Source of the DNA: Vishniacozyma victoriae
Lineage: Eukaryota > Basidiomycota > Tremellomycetes > Tremellales > Bulleribasidiaceae
Length of the DNA stretch: 64,000 nt
Assembly: GCA_017654735.1 (NCBI GenBank)
Contig: JADPYG010000088.1
Location: 682,001-746,000, forward strand
Reading direction: 5' to 3'
Part shown: one piece after another, positions 1 to 12,147 of the stretch
Numbering within the stretch: position 1 is the stretch's first letter
Layout of the letters: each line of letters opens with the position of its first letter
Notes under the pieces: generated by a model
The model's database searches: none
What the model was told of the DNA's origin: nothing
Seen by the model: the letters and a program-made list of their open reading frames with translations, nothing else
Position numbers and translations under genes: made by a program

Positions 1-1801
1 ACAGGTACATAGCTAAGTATTTGCAGCAACTTTTGCAGACCGTCAAGCCCGCCGATGGATCACCTCCACTATTCAAGGCGAAGTCATTGGAGGAAGCCAA
101 GCGGTGAGTACCTGGAATTTGCGCCTGGAAAAATGCTGATAATCAGGACGGGCTCAGCAACATGGACGAACGAGCAGAAATTGGTTCATAGCGTGATCAA
201 GGAGGCTCAGCGCAATGGTAGGTTTTTGCTCATAACAAGGCTGATGAGCAGGTATCAGTTTATCGGGAATCAAAAGAAAAGTCGCGGTCGTCAGTATGAA
301 CCCGGTGATCCTGCGGAAAGCCCTCGAGGGGTTGATCAAATTAAACATCATCAAGACATTCAAGCCGATCAATGTAAGTCGGTCGCGTCAAGAGAGCGTT
401 AAGCTGATGATAGTCTCCTACGATGTCCATGTACATTCTCGCTGGATTGAGTCCACCTGAAGAAGTTACTGGTGGTGTTTGGTACAATGCCAATCAGGGA
501 TACGATACTGCTCTTGTCCAAGCCATCTGTCAAGTCTTGTTGAAGCGGACCCATGATCTCGTAAGCTCCTTGAATCATTTAGCACCTCAGCTAACGATCA
601 GACATTTCCAAGAATCAGCGACAAGGATGAAGAAGCCGGCAAAGCGCCAATCTACGCCTTTGCCAAAGCACGTCTACCTTCCCCCCACACGCTACTGAGT
701 TTCATCAAAGACAAACGACTCACCACTGCTCCGCTATCCGTCAAGAACGTAATGGAATGTATGCGAGCATTAGAACTAGATGGAAAAGTCGAGACTATCA
801 AGCCAATGTCAATGGGTCACTTCGATGGAGGAGACGATGAACCTGGACCTAGCAAGAGGCGGAAAGTAGATGATGGCGATAGTTCTTCCGAGGATGATTC
901 TAGGAAGGAAAAGGAGAAACAAAAGGCAAAAGAAAAGGCCAAGGAGAAGAAACGGCGGGCTAGAGAGAAGGAGAAGAAGGAGAAAGAGAAAAAGGAAAAA
1001 GAGAAGAAGAAGCGGAAAAAGGAAAAGGAGAAGGAAAAGGAGAAGGAGAAGAAGAAAAAGAAAAAGAAGGAAAAGGAGAAGGCAAAGGTATGTTCAATGA
1101 TCTTTGCGGAAGAGTGGAGCTGACTTGTTTAGAAAAGGGCAGACTCGGACGACGATGCCGCGAGTGACAACTCTGATTTGCGGGCGATTGATGACGATGA
1201 GGAACCCGTCAAGAAACGTAAACGATCCCCATCCGTCTCATCTGTATCCTCCTCCTCATCTAGTTCCTCCGACAGCGACTCCGGTGATTCCGATTCCGAC
1301 TCGGACGATGTCTCGTCAGTCGCATCAGACGAGATTGATGATGGATACGTTGCTTTCAAACCCGAATCTTCAGGTCTACCCCTAATCATGTCGAACCCAT
1401 TCGATCTATCCGATACTCAAATCGTCTACCGCGCCACACGGCGGCTTGACAATTCGGTAATGCTCGGTCAAATGCATACACCATGTGGCCGTTGTCCACA
1501 ATTTACATTCTGTGAAGAATCTGGACCGGTAAACGCGGCCGGATGTGAATATTACGATGGATGGCTAGGGGATCGTGAAAATGCAGGTGGATGGGAGAGG
1601 GGTACTGCATTACATAAAATGAGACCAGAGCTTAAAGCTGAAGAGGACGAGGAGGCGGCACAGGCAGAAGCTCAGAATGGAGCGATCAATGGGAATGCTA
1701 ATGGGCATGGGGATGATCTGGAGATGGAAGTGGATGGTGAGGTAGATTATGACGCAGGCGAGCATCTAGAGGAGGAACAGGCTTTGGCCGTTGACGATTG
1801 A
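1..1801 (+). CDS. RPC34: RNA polymerase III subunit RPC34/RPC6, 5' end outside window
   Basis: This is the subunit of the Pol III RPC82-RPC34-RPC31 heterotrimer that contacts TFIIIB and helps open promoters in the nucleus. Reading across short introns (about 113-163, 234-268, 375-414, 560-601, 1088-1132) gives the winged-helix segments of the family, including EQKLVHSVIKEAQRNG and PPEEVTGGVWYNANQGYDTA, the latter matching the conserved SREVTGGAWY block. The C-terminus carries the family's cysteine-rich iron-sulfur motif, with CGRC at about 1484-1495 followed by two further cysteines and YYDGWL. Between the third winged helix and that motif lies a very long Lys/Glu tract, then a Ser/Asp-rich stretch. 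An acidic tail follows the cysteine motif. These low-complexity parts are not in the human protein as I know it. The start codon is missing; bases 1-26 look like the end of an intron. Confidence 0.93.
962..1082 (+). repeat. near-perfect homopurine tract in RPC34 coding sequence
   Basis: All 121 bases except C1013 are purines on the + strand, made of GAG, AAG and AAA codons. The tract encodes an uninterrupted Lys/Glu/Arg run inside the RPC34 reading frame and ends just before an intron. It is an imperfect codon-scale repeat. Confidence 0.95.
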
Positions 1802-2178
1802 ACGACATTTCTTTGATAACACAGAATTCAGCATAGTATTTACCACATCATGTATGTATTGCATTTACCACAACAGGCTACCACAAACCCCCAACGCGAC
1901 ACGTTCGGTAGATGCGGATGACAACGGAACGGCGATGTGAGTGCTGAGCGGTACTATGAGGTGGTCGGTCACTCAGTAACAGCGCAAGCAAGACTGCTGA
2001 ATTGAATGACCTTGTCGAAATATCAAAATCCATCATACAAGGAGTGGATCTTCCAATCAGGTGAGGTTCCGTGTTGCATGATCACCAAAACAAGATGAGG
2101 GCACATATGAAATCCCAATACGACACGGTCTATTCCTCACTTCACCCATTCTTTCCTTCTTTTCCTCCACCTTCAAGT
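1802..2178. other. convergent intergenic region RPC34 / carboxypeptidase
   Basis: This is the shared 3' side of two convergent genes. I see no RNA gene, repeat or supported open reading frame here; it presumably holds both 3' UTRs. Confidence 0.7.
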
Positions 2179-4212
2179 CTAAGCCATGGGCTCGTTCTTG
2201 AGCCACCTTGTGAACATGGTCAATGCTCCAACGGGATCATCATGGGGTACCTGATACGTCAGCTTAGGTACAGCGACTGGTTTAAAAAAGGTAAACTTAC
2301 CATGTGTCCAGCATTGTGGAATGAGACAAACGAGACTCGACCATGCTTATCGGCAGTCTCCTTGAACCAACCTACGTAATCTCCCTCTGAATCTGTGAAG
2401 TTTGTGATCTTGGCTTTGTTGTAATCGTCAGTGTAAGCGGTAGGCAAGTGAGCCAAGACTGATTCAACACCAATGGAGTTGACGACTTGTCGTCAGCGTG
2501 ATTCACAATGCAGGCGTGGGGGCACTTACGCATATCGGCTTCACCTGCGTAGAGGAGGAGTCGGATGCCATTGTTGACCAACTCCGGGAGGAGTGCACCG
2601 GCATTGTGCATACCGTCACCCTGGAGTAGGAAAGCCTGGTTAATCTGCATGTTGCAAGATTGGAAGGTGATGTCGGCAGGAGCTCCGAGTTGTTTCTTGA
2701 CCTCAGGCTTGTTCATGTAGGATTCCATCCATCCCATCTCTTTGTAGCATAGAGGTCCGTCTTTGTCTTCGGCCTTGTCACATTTCTTCCTGACGTCGTA
2801 CATGTTCAAACCGAGTTCCTGGAGTCCACCAAAGACACCGCTGAAGCAGTACAAGTTGGCGGGGACACAAGCGAATCGAGATCCAGACTTGTAACATCCA
2901 GCAACAAGGTTCTGACATCGAGCAGCCTTGGCCTTGAGTGAGGTACATTCTGGGCCTTGGGGATCATCGTAGACCGCATAGTCGGATTCACATGCCCATC
3001 TGACTCGTCAGTTTATTTTCGTGTTTCCAAAAGGTAGGCTTACTCGGGGACAGTACCGAATTGGTTGTATGGGTCAGTGAGACCATCTCCGATCATGAGT
3101 GACTTGAGGTTGATCTTGGGTACAGATGGGACTGGTGCAAAGTCAAGGGCAGTATTGTGCTGGTAGATCGTCTGATCGTGAGTGGAGCTCAAGGAGTAAG
3201 ACGTACGTTGGCGATGTTGGGGATATAAGTTCCAGCGTACGATTCTCCGGCGATATGGAAATCTTGCTTGCTGTACTTCTCGAACTGATTGTCAGCTGAT
3301 GATACACAATCAGCGGGTTTGCGAGTTTAAGCTCACTTGAGAGATAAAGAGGATCAAGAAAGCATAAACATCCTCAGCAGCGGCTGGGGAGTTGTTGACA
3401 GACTCATTGTCAGAGTACGAGTATCCAACGCCGACGGGTTCTACAGATCAGCTGCAGATCTGGATGCACAGGCGGTAGCTCACGATCAAGGAAGAGAACA
3501 TTGGCGACAGAGTTCCAGGAGAAGTCGTTGTATGTGACATTCTCGCCTTTGTCTGCGATGTTGCAGCCTCCGAGCTCTGTTTTGTTAGCTTTGATCGAGG
3601 GACTTTTGGGGAGCTCACCAAAGAGGAGACCAGTGGTGGATGAGCATCCTGGGCCACCTATCTGTCAGCGAGTTCCCACGAATGCAGAGAATGCGAGGTA
3701 CCGTTGAGCCTGGATGTGAGCGATTGTACAGACCGAGGAGGCGAAACACTCACCAGAGGACAAGAGGATCATCCTTGGGCTTGTGCCTACTCTCTTCGAA
3801 CCAGAAGAAGAGGTGTTTAGTCTCCGAGATATCGAGGTATCCAGAGTACTGCTTTACATTGGGATCGCAGAGTGTAGGTTCAACGACTCGTAATCGATGC
3901 AAAGGGAACTCGGGGTGGGTCAAGGCCATGTCTACCATCAGCTTCCACCTCGTCAGTCATGAGCGGCTACTCACATTCAATACCATTCTCAATGACCATC
4001 TCAGAGTGAACCTTGGACTCGACACCAGACTCGATCTGATCCCACTTGACTTTCGCCTCCGAGATCGCACCGTGGATCCATGATTGGGCGGTATCGAATG
4101 CGGAGGTAGCAAGGTCGGTAGCGGAAGTAGGGAGTCGCAAGTAGTTGGGAGCAGCTACTGCTGGAAGAGCGATGAGGGGTAGGACCTGTATCAAGTTCTT
4201 TAGTGCTACCAT
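2179..4212 (-). CDS. serine carboxypeptidase, S10 family (carboxypeptidase Y type)
   Basis: A secretory-pathway/vacuolar peptidase that removes C-terminal residues. The ATG at 4212 begins a clear signal peptide ([21 protein letters not shown]), followed by a propeptide-like helical region and the S10 core. Seen in the translation: the oxyanion motif NGGPGCSS, the nucleophile motif [10 protein letters not shown], the catalytic aspartate in YAGEADMM and the catalytic histidine in NAGHMVPHD. The last motif is split by the final intron. Several cysteines typical of the fold are present. The mature enzyme usually has a cysteine three residues after the catalytic Asp; here it is Val. At least eight short introns interrupt the gene. 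The stop is TAG at 2179-2181. Family and fold are secure; vacuolar rather than extracellular location is inferred from similarity to yeast CPY. Confidence 0.93.
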
Positions 4213-5821
4213 GATGAAGTAAATGGTATGTACAGTTAGAAGATGAGTACCCCCTTGGTTAATGTAGCACATGAGGAGGTTACCGGCTAGTTGCCACTTT
4301 CGGACATACCCGACACCTCAAAGGGGTAAAATGACTGCGAGGTAAGCATGCTTGTCCACCAGCCATGTCCAAATGAATCAATCAACAATATCAACGAGCT
4401 CTATACACATATGAGATTCACGGACGAGACTCATGAAGTAGCCGAAATTAATGGCCCGAGGCATAAACAGAACGCTATGACCTTCTCGATCATCTACCAT
4501 CCTTTAACTCCATCTCGTATTCGGCTCATCGATAGTGACCGCCCAAGTAGTCAATGAAGGGCTGACATAATCTTCAAATGACCCAAGCTTAGCGACAGGT
4601 ACCAAGCGGAGCGGCGATCAATAGTGTTTGACACGGTCCTGGCCAGGGGGTTGTGTGTGGGAGAAGGGGACCGGTGAATGAAAAGGTCCCATCAAGTAAA
4701 GGAGGGTCGTGTAAGTGAGGTGAGGTTTCCATGGAGATGTCAAGCCACTGATTGCGAGTCACTGGACCAACGGTATGGCGTATTCGGAACCGGAGGATCG
4801 GACAATCGGGTCGAAATCTCAATTGCTGATCTTTAAACTCAAGCACAGACTTGGGAGTGGCACGGTCAAACATCGGGTACGTTACTTGACGACCGATCGC
4901 TGTGGACGTCCTTTCGATTTGGAACTGAATTAATTTATCTGAGACATATTGAGGTACGGGTATTTCGGGTCCTGTAACATTGTGTTTTCTCACACAGGGC
5001 GATTCTGAAACACAGCCCCGCACGAGATCGGTTCTTGGACGTTGTCTGATTACTCAACACGTTGTTCAAACAATGGGCTAGGTGCTCCATACAGTCACGG
5101 TGAACACCTCGAGGCTTGCTGTGTGACATCCATACAATGGAATTGTATGAAACACTCATCGTACCTCACTAAGCGGTCGCTGAACCCACTCCTTTGAGGT
5201 ATGAGGACATAAGAATCATCATTAATCTGCACGGACCTGAAGATGTTGAAAGGTAGACACAGACACTCAAAGGTAATACCTTTGACACATTTCAATCCAT
5301 CTGACGTGAGCTGGTTTGTGTATTACTGATCGATCTCTCTATCCCCATTTAACTACTCTATCCACACAACAGAGGCATTTTATATGAATACGCAGGGCGA
5401 AAGAGGAGAGGAAAAGATATTGCCGAGGTAAGGTATGTTATGTGTAGTGGCGTTGGATTCCAGTTGGCATATGTATTTGTATATATACTGTCAATACCCG
5501 AAGGAAGATACATCAACCCCGATAATTCATTATTCCCTTCCTTCTCTCTTTCATCTATCTTTTCACCACTCTATCTTCATACATCGTTCTATTCTATACT
5601 GTCACTCTGTCTTGTCGACACTGGCAGTTAGTCAAGACACCCCGTCCTATCCTTGTCTCTTCATCAACGCACAGGCCATCCTCCAACTCAGTCAGCTCCG
5701 CCCCCCCCTCGACTACTCATTTCTTTTCCTCCATCAAATATTCGATAACACCTTGGTAAGTCCTCTACCGCCACTCACGATGATGCTGACGAGATAGGTT
5801 CTTGGGGAATCACCCAATACA
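4213..5821. other. 1.6-kb divergent intergenic region
   Basis: This lies between the carboxypeptidase start (-) and the CCCH-protein start (+). The right third, about 5400-5820, looks like the CCCH gene's promoter and 5' UTR, with pyrimidine-rich stretches at about 5530-5760. The middle holds minus-strand frames at about 4589-5295 with protein-like composition, but I could not find convincing splice sites joining them. I therefore list no gene there. No tRNA-like B-box was noticed. Confidence 0.5.
5756..5797 (+). promoter_or_regulatory. 5' UTR intron of the CCCH zinc-finger gene
   Basis: A 42-nt segment with a GTAAGT donor, a GCTGAC branch site and a TAG acceptor, just before the ATG at 5822. 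It matches the coding introns of this genome, so the leader is probably spliced. Confidence 0.6.
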
Positions 5822-8212
5822 ATGTCTCAGGACTCGACGCCCTCTGTCTATCGAAGACATTCATTCAAACCCAAACCTAACGCCCGACCCAGATTTCCTT
5901 CATCATATACTCCCACCTCGATCGAGCCATTCGTCCCTGCTCCATCGAAGAAGATCCCAATCATCGATCCCGATACTGAAATTGATATTACACTCTCTTC
6001 TCCTCCAATGATCAAGCCTGCTCAACGAAGAGAGGTAGTCGAGGTGAATGTCCCTGCTTCTCGATGGCGATCTCGACATCGTGAGTCCTCTACATCTGTC
6101 GATCAGCTAGTGACTGATTGGTAGACGGACAGAAGGAAGTGACTACAGCCAAAGAGGCCGAAGTATCAGATAGCTCAGAGGAGGTAGTAGACGATAGCGG
6201 TCGTAAGTCATTCCAAATCTCAATGCACGGGGCTGACGGGTAGGACCAGAAGTTGGATCATGGCGAGCAAGGCCTACCCTTGCCAAATCACGGCCCGTAT
6301 CTCTCCAGTCGATTCATCGACGTGTCGAAAACAACGATACTACCTCTGTCTCGCCAATTACCAAGAACCGAGCGTCTTCAATCAGCAGCGATCTCACTCC
6401 ACGAGCTACTCCCGCTAGTAAGTCACAAAATATCCCGTAGTATTCTGAGCTGACTTTTAGCCGAGAGTAAACACTCCACAGCTCGACGGGCCTCTGTACC
6501 TATCGCTCTGGCTTCCTTTCCCCATGCGTCCGTACCCTCCATCCCATACACCCAGATGCCCGATCTCAACCGTATCCGACCCATTGCCCCTTATCGAGTC
6601 GCCGAACAACTCCTCTTGACCGAACCTTGCCAATTACCACGAACGAAAGAATTCGCCCTCGCCCCGCCTCCATACTCTGATACCGATATCCCACCTCCTG
6701 AATCTTACAACGAAGCCTACCCCCACCCTCTCACTTCTTATGCTTCACCCGGAGTCAATCCCAATTCAGTCTTGCTATCCGGCTACGATCTTGATTTGGC
6801 GAAATTGATGGAGACGGACCGAGCAAAAGCTCTGGGAACAATTCTTGCGACTTGTGATCGACCTGGAATTACTGCTCCGACCCTTGCTAAACATTTACGA
6901 TCTTATATTCCCGATGGGAACGGTATTCCTGGCTTCGATAATGAAGGTGCTGCTCGTGCCGCCCTTGGCCCTGTGGGAGCGGCAATGTGTAGGGGAGACG
7001 AGAGGTTGAGTGAATTGACTGGAGGAGGTGGAAGTGGGATTCAACCGGTGTTCACACCTGCTATCAGTCATGTCCCGCCCAGGCATGCTGCTCAAGTCCA
7101 AGCGAGGATGGAAACGAGAATGAGGGAACCGAAGATATTGTCCATCACTAGGCCGATGGCGACTCGAGGATCGAGCTACGAATACGATCCAATGACTCCA
7201 CCTCTATCACCAGGATACGAGAGGAGGTCAAGCGTCGCTTCTCAGCCAAGTGACTACTTTACCATCCCGCCTCATCCAGCTGTCATTCGAAGGGCATCAA
7301 CTGTTTCCGCCTTTTCCGATGCGGAACGTCAGTACTCGACTCTCAACCCCATTTACTCTCCTGTTCCCAAAACCTACAATACTACTCTTGCTACTTCACC
7401 TTGGTACAAAACCGAGTTGTGTCCTGCTCATCAAGAGTCTGGGCAGTGCAGGTATGGTGTCGGATGTCAGGTAAGCCCGTTCCCACCTCTGGACGTACCA
7501 GAGCTGATGATAGTTTGCCCATGGCTTGCAGGAACTACGACTAGGTCTTGGTCGAATGCCGTATCCCGAAATGCAAGACGCACAAATCAACCCAATCACT
7601 GAACCGACCCCATCAGGCCCCATCCCTAAGATCGATATTCGGAGAGCTTCGGCTCCGCATAGCCAGCTCCCGACCGTTGCCGAAGTAGACGACGATCATT
7701 ATTATCTCAACTCCAACCTTCACAGCTCCGGCAGAAGGCGATCTTCGGAAGCTACAGAAGTCCCCCATTCAGCCTACGAGCGATTCATTAGATCCGACTC
7801 TATCGCTCGACTCTCGATTCCTCGAGATTCATCTTCCAGGGATCTCTCTTCCTCAATGTCGAGCGAAATGCCATGGACCCCGACCCAGCTCCTATCGAGC
7901 CAATCAACCTCGACTCGAAACGCTTATGGCCAACACCTCCATACCAGAGCTTCAGACTCTTCTTTATCATTCACCTCCTCCGCCGCCTACTCGCCAAAAG
8001 CAGATGTGGAAGATGATAGTACTCCAACTGGACAATATGCTTCCTACCCCCTCGCTGTCAGACGACCACCTTCATCTCCCTCTAGTAATGACCGAGAGGC
8101 CGCTTCTGGGTCTGGATCGAGTTGGGGATCCAGGTCTCCTGGTCAAGCTGTAGCTGGGAATACGACTAGTGCTACGGTCGATTTCTCGGCTGGTCGATCT
8201 ATCTGGTGCTAG
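5822..8212 (+). CDS. CCCH zinc-finger protein, tristetraprolin-like first finger only
   Basis: Probable RNA-binding regulator. Five coding exons (5822-6080, 6125-6202, 6244-6417, 6461-7470, 7514-8212) join in frame to 739 residues. Most of the chain is Ser/Pro-rich and looks disordered, with many SP, RRXS and short basic motifs. At about residues 485-515 is YKTELC...CRYGVGCQ, and across the last intron FAHGLQELR. The spacing C-x8-C-x5-C-x3-H and the flanking YKTELC and HG-ELR are signatures of the TTP/TIS11/Zfs1 first finger. In those proteins a second finger follows within about 20 residues. Here the frame continues as LGLGRMPYPEMQ with no cysteines. Target binding to AU-rich 3' UTRs is the family role; with one finger it is uncertain. 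Confidence 0.88.
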
Positions 8213-9015
8213 ACCTCGAATGCTTATAACGATCAACGATCAACAACGATAACGCCCATACGATCTATTATACGCAAAATCTGAATCAAAGACATACAAA
8301 TACCTTATCACCCAACATCAACATCAACGAAGAAGTCCTGTGCATAGGTTCGAAATGAGATATATACGAATCGCCATCATCAAATACGAACATAGATTTC
8401 CGGACCGGAGCAACGAAAAAAGAAAAACGAAGCGGCATTCTACCCCGCTCAAACCAAAACCCTGTCCCCACTCGCTGTCTATATCACTCTTCGCCTGCTG
8501 TCTATCTGTTTCTCAACAGTGTGAATGTTCTCGCTTTCAATTCAGTCATCATCGTCTATCAATCGATCAGTCAGTCAATCAGTCGGTATCAATTGGGATG
8601 CCTAAAATGTCTATATAGGAAAGAGAATGGTAGATATTTCAGTTAGTAGTGATGTTTATGCAATCTTTCATCAGCCCTCTTTCGCGCGGCTTGCTCTCGG
8701 CTATTGTGAATCAGTCCTCGACAGCGATAAGGCAGAAGCTTTGACTATGAAAATCTGATGTGGAAGGAGATGGGATAGTAAATGCATGTGTACGAGAAAA
8801 AAAGTATAAGAGAAAAAATGCGATGCGATGGGACGTTGCGGTGATGGAAGTTGAATGCGGAATTAGGTTGTAATCGAAAACTGAAATGGTATAATATGTG
8901 GTGTGATGGTGGTACGTAAAAGAGAAAAGGAAATCATAAACATGAATGTGTCGTTGTCGTTATCGATCGAATCGAATATCGCGGTGTAGTGCCAGTCGCA
9001 CCTAACGGTGCAGAC
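8213..9015. other. convergent 3' region
   Basis: An 800-bp AT-richer stretch between two convergent genes. It includes a short CAGT-type simple repeat near 8565-8590. Short frames here have no family features or splice support. Probably long 3' UTRs. Confidence 0.6.
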
Positions 9016-10669
9016 CTAGAATTGAGGAAGCATATCAGAAGGTCTGACAATCTTCAAATTGACGTCTTCTGGGACGACTACCTCGGCAAACCTTCCACCC
9101 TCTCGTTCGAGGTATTCAGTTTCCATGCGTGCTTGCTTCTCGTAGTCGAACCACCAATTGGCTTTCTTGATGTATGGAAGCAACAAGGTTTGGAGAGTTG
9201 GTTGAAGTGCTTTAGCCCTGTTTGCGAGAATCTACTCATCAGCCTCTTTCTCTTCTCGATGTGAATGTGGACTGACCTCTCGTTTGATCTCACGCCATAC
9301 TTCTGGTTTATCACTAATGACACTCTTCACTCCCCACCTGGCACAGTTTCTCATTTCCTCCCGACCATTGACGGTCCAACAACAAAGTCCTTTTCCAGCT
9401 GCGGCGCATTCCTTTCGGAATCGATCACCTTCAGCAGAAGCTAGGTATTCGTATCGAACGGAAAATCCGTGGACGTGCTTGAAGAAATAAGTTCGAGCTT
9501 CGGGGATCGACATTGTGATTGCGTATCGGGGGAGGAAGGGGAGGATTGTAGAAGCTGGAGCGATGAATTTGGGCTGGAAGTCAGTATATCACATCATATA
9601 ACCTGATGCATCAATGACTTACGTGCCATATACCGAGAATGATCCTTGGTGCTAGGACAGTCTCCCAGTTGGGGTACTGCTCAATGACGGCTTTCATGAG
9701 TGAGAACAACTTAGTAGGTTCATTCTCGACTTTGCAGTCGATCTTGACATTAGCTCGATCGTTCAGCAGAAGCTGGAAATAGCTCACGTTCAGCTTGACG
9801 TTCTCATGACCTGGAGCGACGAGTAGGTCAAGTACCTCGGTAAACTTGGGGATAGGTTGAATGGGTTGCTGCTTTGTCCTTACGTGTCTACACGTTTAGC
9901 TGCCACCAAATTGTCATCGTTCGACTTACTCGAGTTCACCGGCCCAAGGTTGTTCATGGATCTTTCCAGATCCAGTAGTAGTCCTTCCCAACTCTGGATC
10001 ATGGAATAGAACGAGAACATTGTCTTTGGCGATGTGGATATCTGATAACGAGTAAGCAGGATGCACGTGTGAATTAGAGTGTGGCTGAAGATGATCTTCG
10101 TGGCACTTGACTCACCAGTCTCGATACCATCTGCTCCGGCTTTGCAAGCTTCAATGAAGGATGCTTTGGTGTTTTCGGCTGCACGTGTGAAGGTGGGGAT
10201 AGGATTAAGGAAAAGGAAGATATGGTAGATGAAAGGACGTATTATCGAATGAAAGGGAGAGATCGTCAGCTACATTACTTGACATGATGTGAAGAAACTC
10301 ACGAAAAGCAGCAGAAGCCTGTATCGTTGAAAAACCAAAATGGAAACCTCGGTCAGTCGAGCCCATATGGAGCAGCGAAGTAGGTATAGGGGTAGGTGGA
10401 TGATATGGGGATAGGGAAAGGGATTAGGTAATGTGGGAGGAACGTACACCGCGATGACCCCAACATTCTGGTAGTGGTTGTTCTTCCTTGACTTGTTGTT
10501 TGGCGTGTCCTTCTCCTTCTCCCAACACAAGTTGGCCCGGTTGAAGATCAGGAGACTTGAGGAAAGAGGTAGGCGAATCTTCGCGTGAGGAAGTAGCTGA
10601 TAAAGCTGGGGTGTTGGCTGCCGACGCGAAGTTGGAGGCGGAACTGTAGTTTGGTGCTAGGTTCGACAT
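9016..10669 (-). CDS. glycerophosphodiester phosphodiesterase domain protein (Pgc1-like)
   Basis: Hydrolyses a glycerophosphodiester or phosphatidylglycerol-type substrate. After a Ser/Ala-rich N-terminal region of about 75 residues, spliced exons give the GDPD catalytic series: WGHRGASAAFPENT, then ADGIETDIHIAKDN with the metal-binding Glu/Asp/His, then LFHDPELGRTTTGSGKI. The C-terminal barrel strand CCWTVNGREEMRNCARWGV with SVISDKPE also fits the family. Tiny exons encode parts of the first motif: introns flank the 16-nt piece that supplies ASAAF. The chosen start is the ATG at 10669 (MSNLAPNYSS); the longer frame upstream lacks support. The C-terminal exon ends at TAG 9016-9018. The nearest known relative is the yeast phosphatidylglycerol phospholipase C Pgc1. 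Substrate assignment is inference. Confidence 0.88.
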
Positions 10670-12058
10670 TGTTGTATAGACAATAGTATGTATGAAGTAT
10701 GAATGATGGATGGCGAGGTGGATAGGTCTGATATTATATAACAACCAAGGAGACCAAGTAAATGGATGTTGTTGTTGTCGATATATCGATGAGACAAAGG
10801 ACGAAACACGTTTAATATTGGCAAACGTGCGTCGAATCTTTACTTATGTATAGGAATGTAATGGGTTGTTCGATAGATTGAAAGGAGGGAATAACTAGTT
10901 GGGACAAGATGGATTCGGTTTGTGATATAGTAAAGATGTCTCGAAAGGTGGCGAGATGATGTATCGGCTTTGCCGTTATAATCCGGTCGGGCGGTGTAGA
11001 TGGGGATCTGTGTGGTGTGTGGCGAGTCCGTTGCGCGGGTAAATTGAGTTACACTTTCGACGCGTTCAACACGGAGTATGGGGTGAGATGGGATCCGGTG
11101 ATTGAATGATGGAGTGAATGGGTACAATGATGTACCCCCTGGGTGTGGTGTAGTAGATGGTATTTGTGGTGCGATAAGGTCTAGAAACAGAATCTAAAGT
11201 GGACCGTGGCGGTGGAGGTGATTTTCTAGATAAGCTCCAAAGTGAGATCTGAGTTTATATCGTCCGCAGTCGAGTACTCGGTCGTTGACGCCCAGATGGA
11301 GAGATGTGATAGTGAGAACAAGTAGATGAATGACGAGCTCCACCTTATGCATGCAGAATTTCGCTTTTGAAGGACCCAATACTACCCTCTACTACTACCT
11401 ACCAAACCAAGCAATCTATCAAAGTCTGATAAGGGTTTCTACAAATTGAACCCTGAATCACTTATCGGGCCATGGCAGAATGAATCGCTTGTAAGTGCAT
11501 GGTAATGACTCATAGAGGGTTATAAGACGGGTTTGGGTATCAGCTGAGGGATACTCGTATGCATGCCTGCAACATGTCATCTGTCTGCCTAGATGAGAAT
11601 GTCGATATGCTGATGAAGACATCACAGAGCTTGGACTGCAAATCGACGCCGAGCAAAGGTACATCATGCCTTTGGGGCGGGGCGGGGCGGGGGCAATGCA
11701 TTGGCCCATCCCTTCCTCGCAAGCATCAGATCTCAATGACGACGTTCGGTCAGTGCAGGATCATGCATCAAGCGCAGGACCATGTCTCTCGCGCGAATCA
11801 GCCATACGGTGACCGAGGCAGGGCTCAGTGTATGGAGGTGTTTACACGTACTTCGAAAAGGCCTGTACATCCCGACTGCAGATGATCTGTCAGTGTGGTG
11901 GGTCAGAGGCGTATGAGTCAAGATTTGCAAGCATGGTAAGATGCTTTTGTAGAACCACCTGAGTCTGCTCCTAGTGCCCAGCAGCCATCCCGTAGTCACG
12001 ATCATAGAATGTGCATGGACTACGTCGTACAAAGAACTCCCAAACCCTTCGATCCTGT
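10670..12058. other. 1.4-kb intergenic region
   Basis: Upstream of the GDPD gene and downstream of RPS15, both on the - strand. The right end holds the RPS15 3' UTR and the left end the GDPD promoter. There is a G-rich run near 11676-11694 (repeats of GGGGC). Frames at 10840-11127 and 11559-11885 lack domains and splice logic. I see no gene here. Confidence 0.6.
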
Positions 12059-12115
12059 TTACTTGAGGGGAACGCTGTTTGTCAGCAGTCATCAAGACAT
12101 TAAGGGATAAGACTA

Positions 12116-12147
<32 letters not shown>

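Noticed and set aside
7555..7600. Alternative frame RIPKCKTHK after the CCCH finger, faintly like the lead-in of a second TTP finger.
   Set aside because: It has no further correct cysteine spacing and stops later, while the annotated frame stays open to 8212.
10840..11127. 95-codon - strand frame upstream of the GDPD gene.
   Set aside because: Composition like random AT-rich promoter sequence (many Thr, Ile, His, Tyr) with no recognised motif.
11676..11694. G-rich run as a quadruplex or promoter element.
   Set aside because: Only one short run of GGGGC repeats in a 3' flank; no context supports a function.
11559..11885. 108-codon + strand frame downstream of RPS15.
   Set aside because: Cysteine/serine-rich without domain logic, no splice support, and it lies in the RPS15 3' region.
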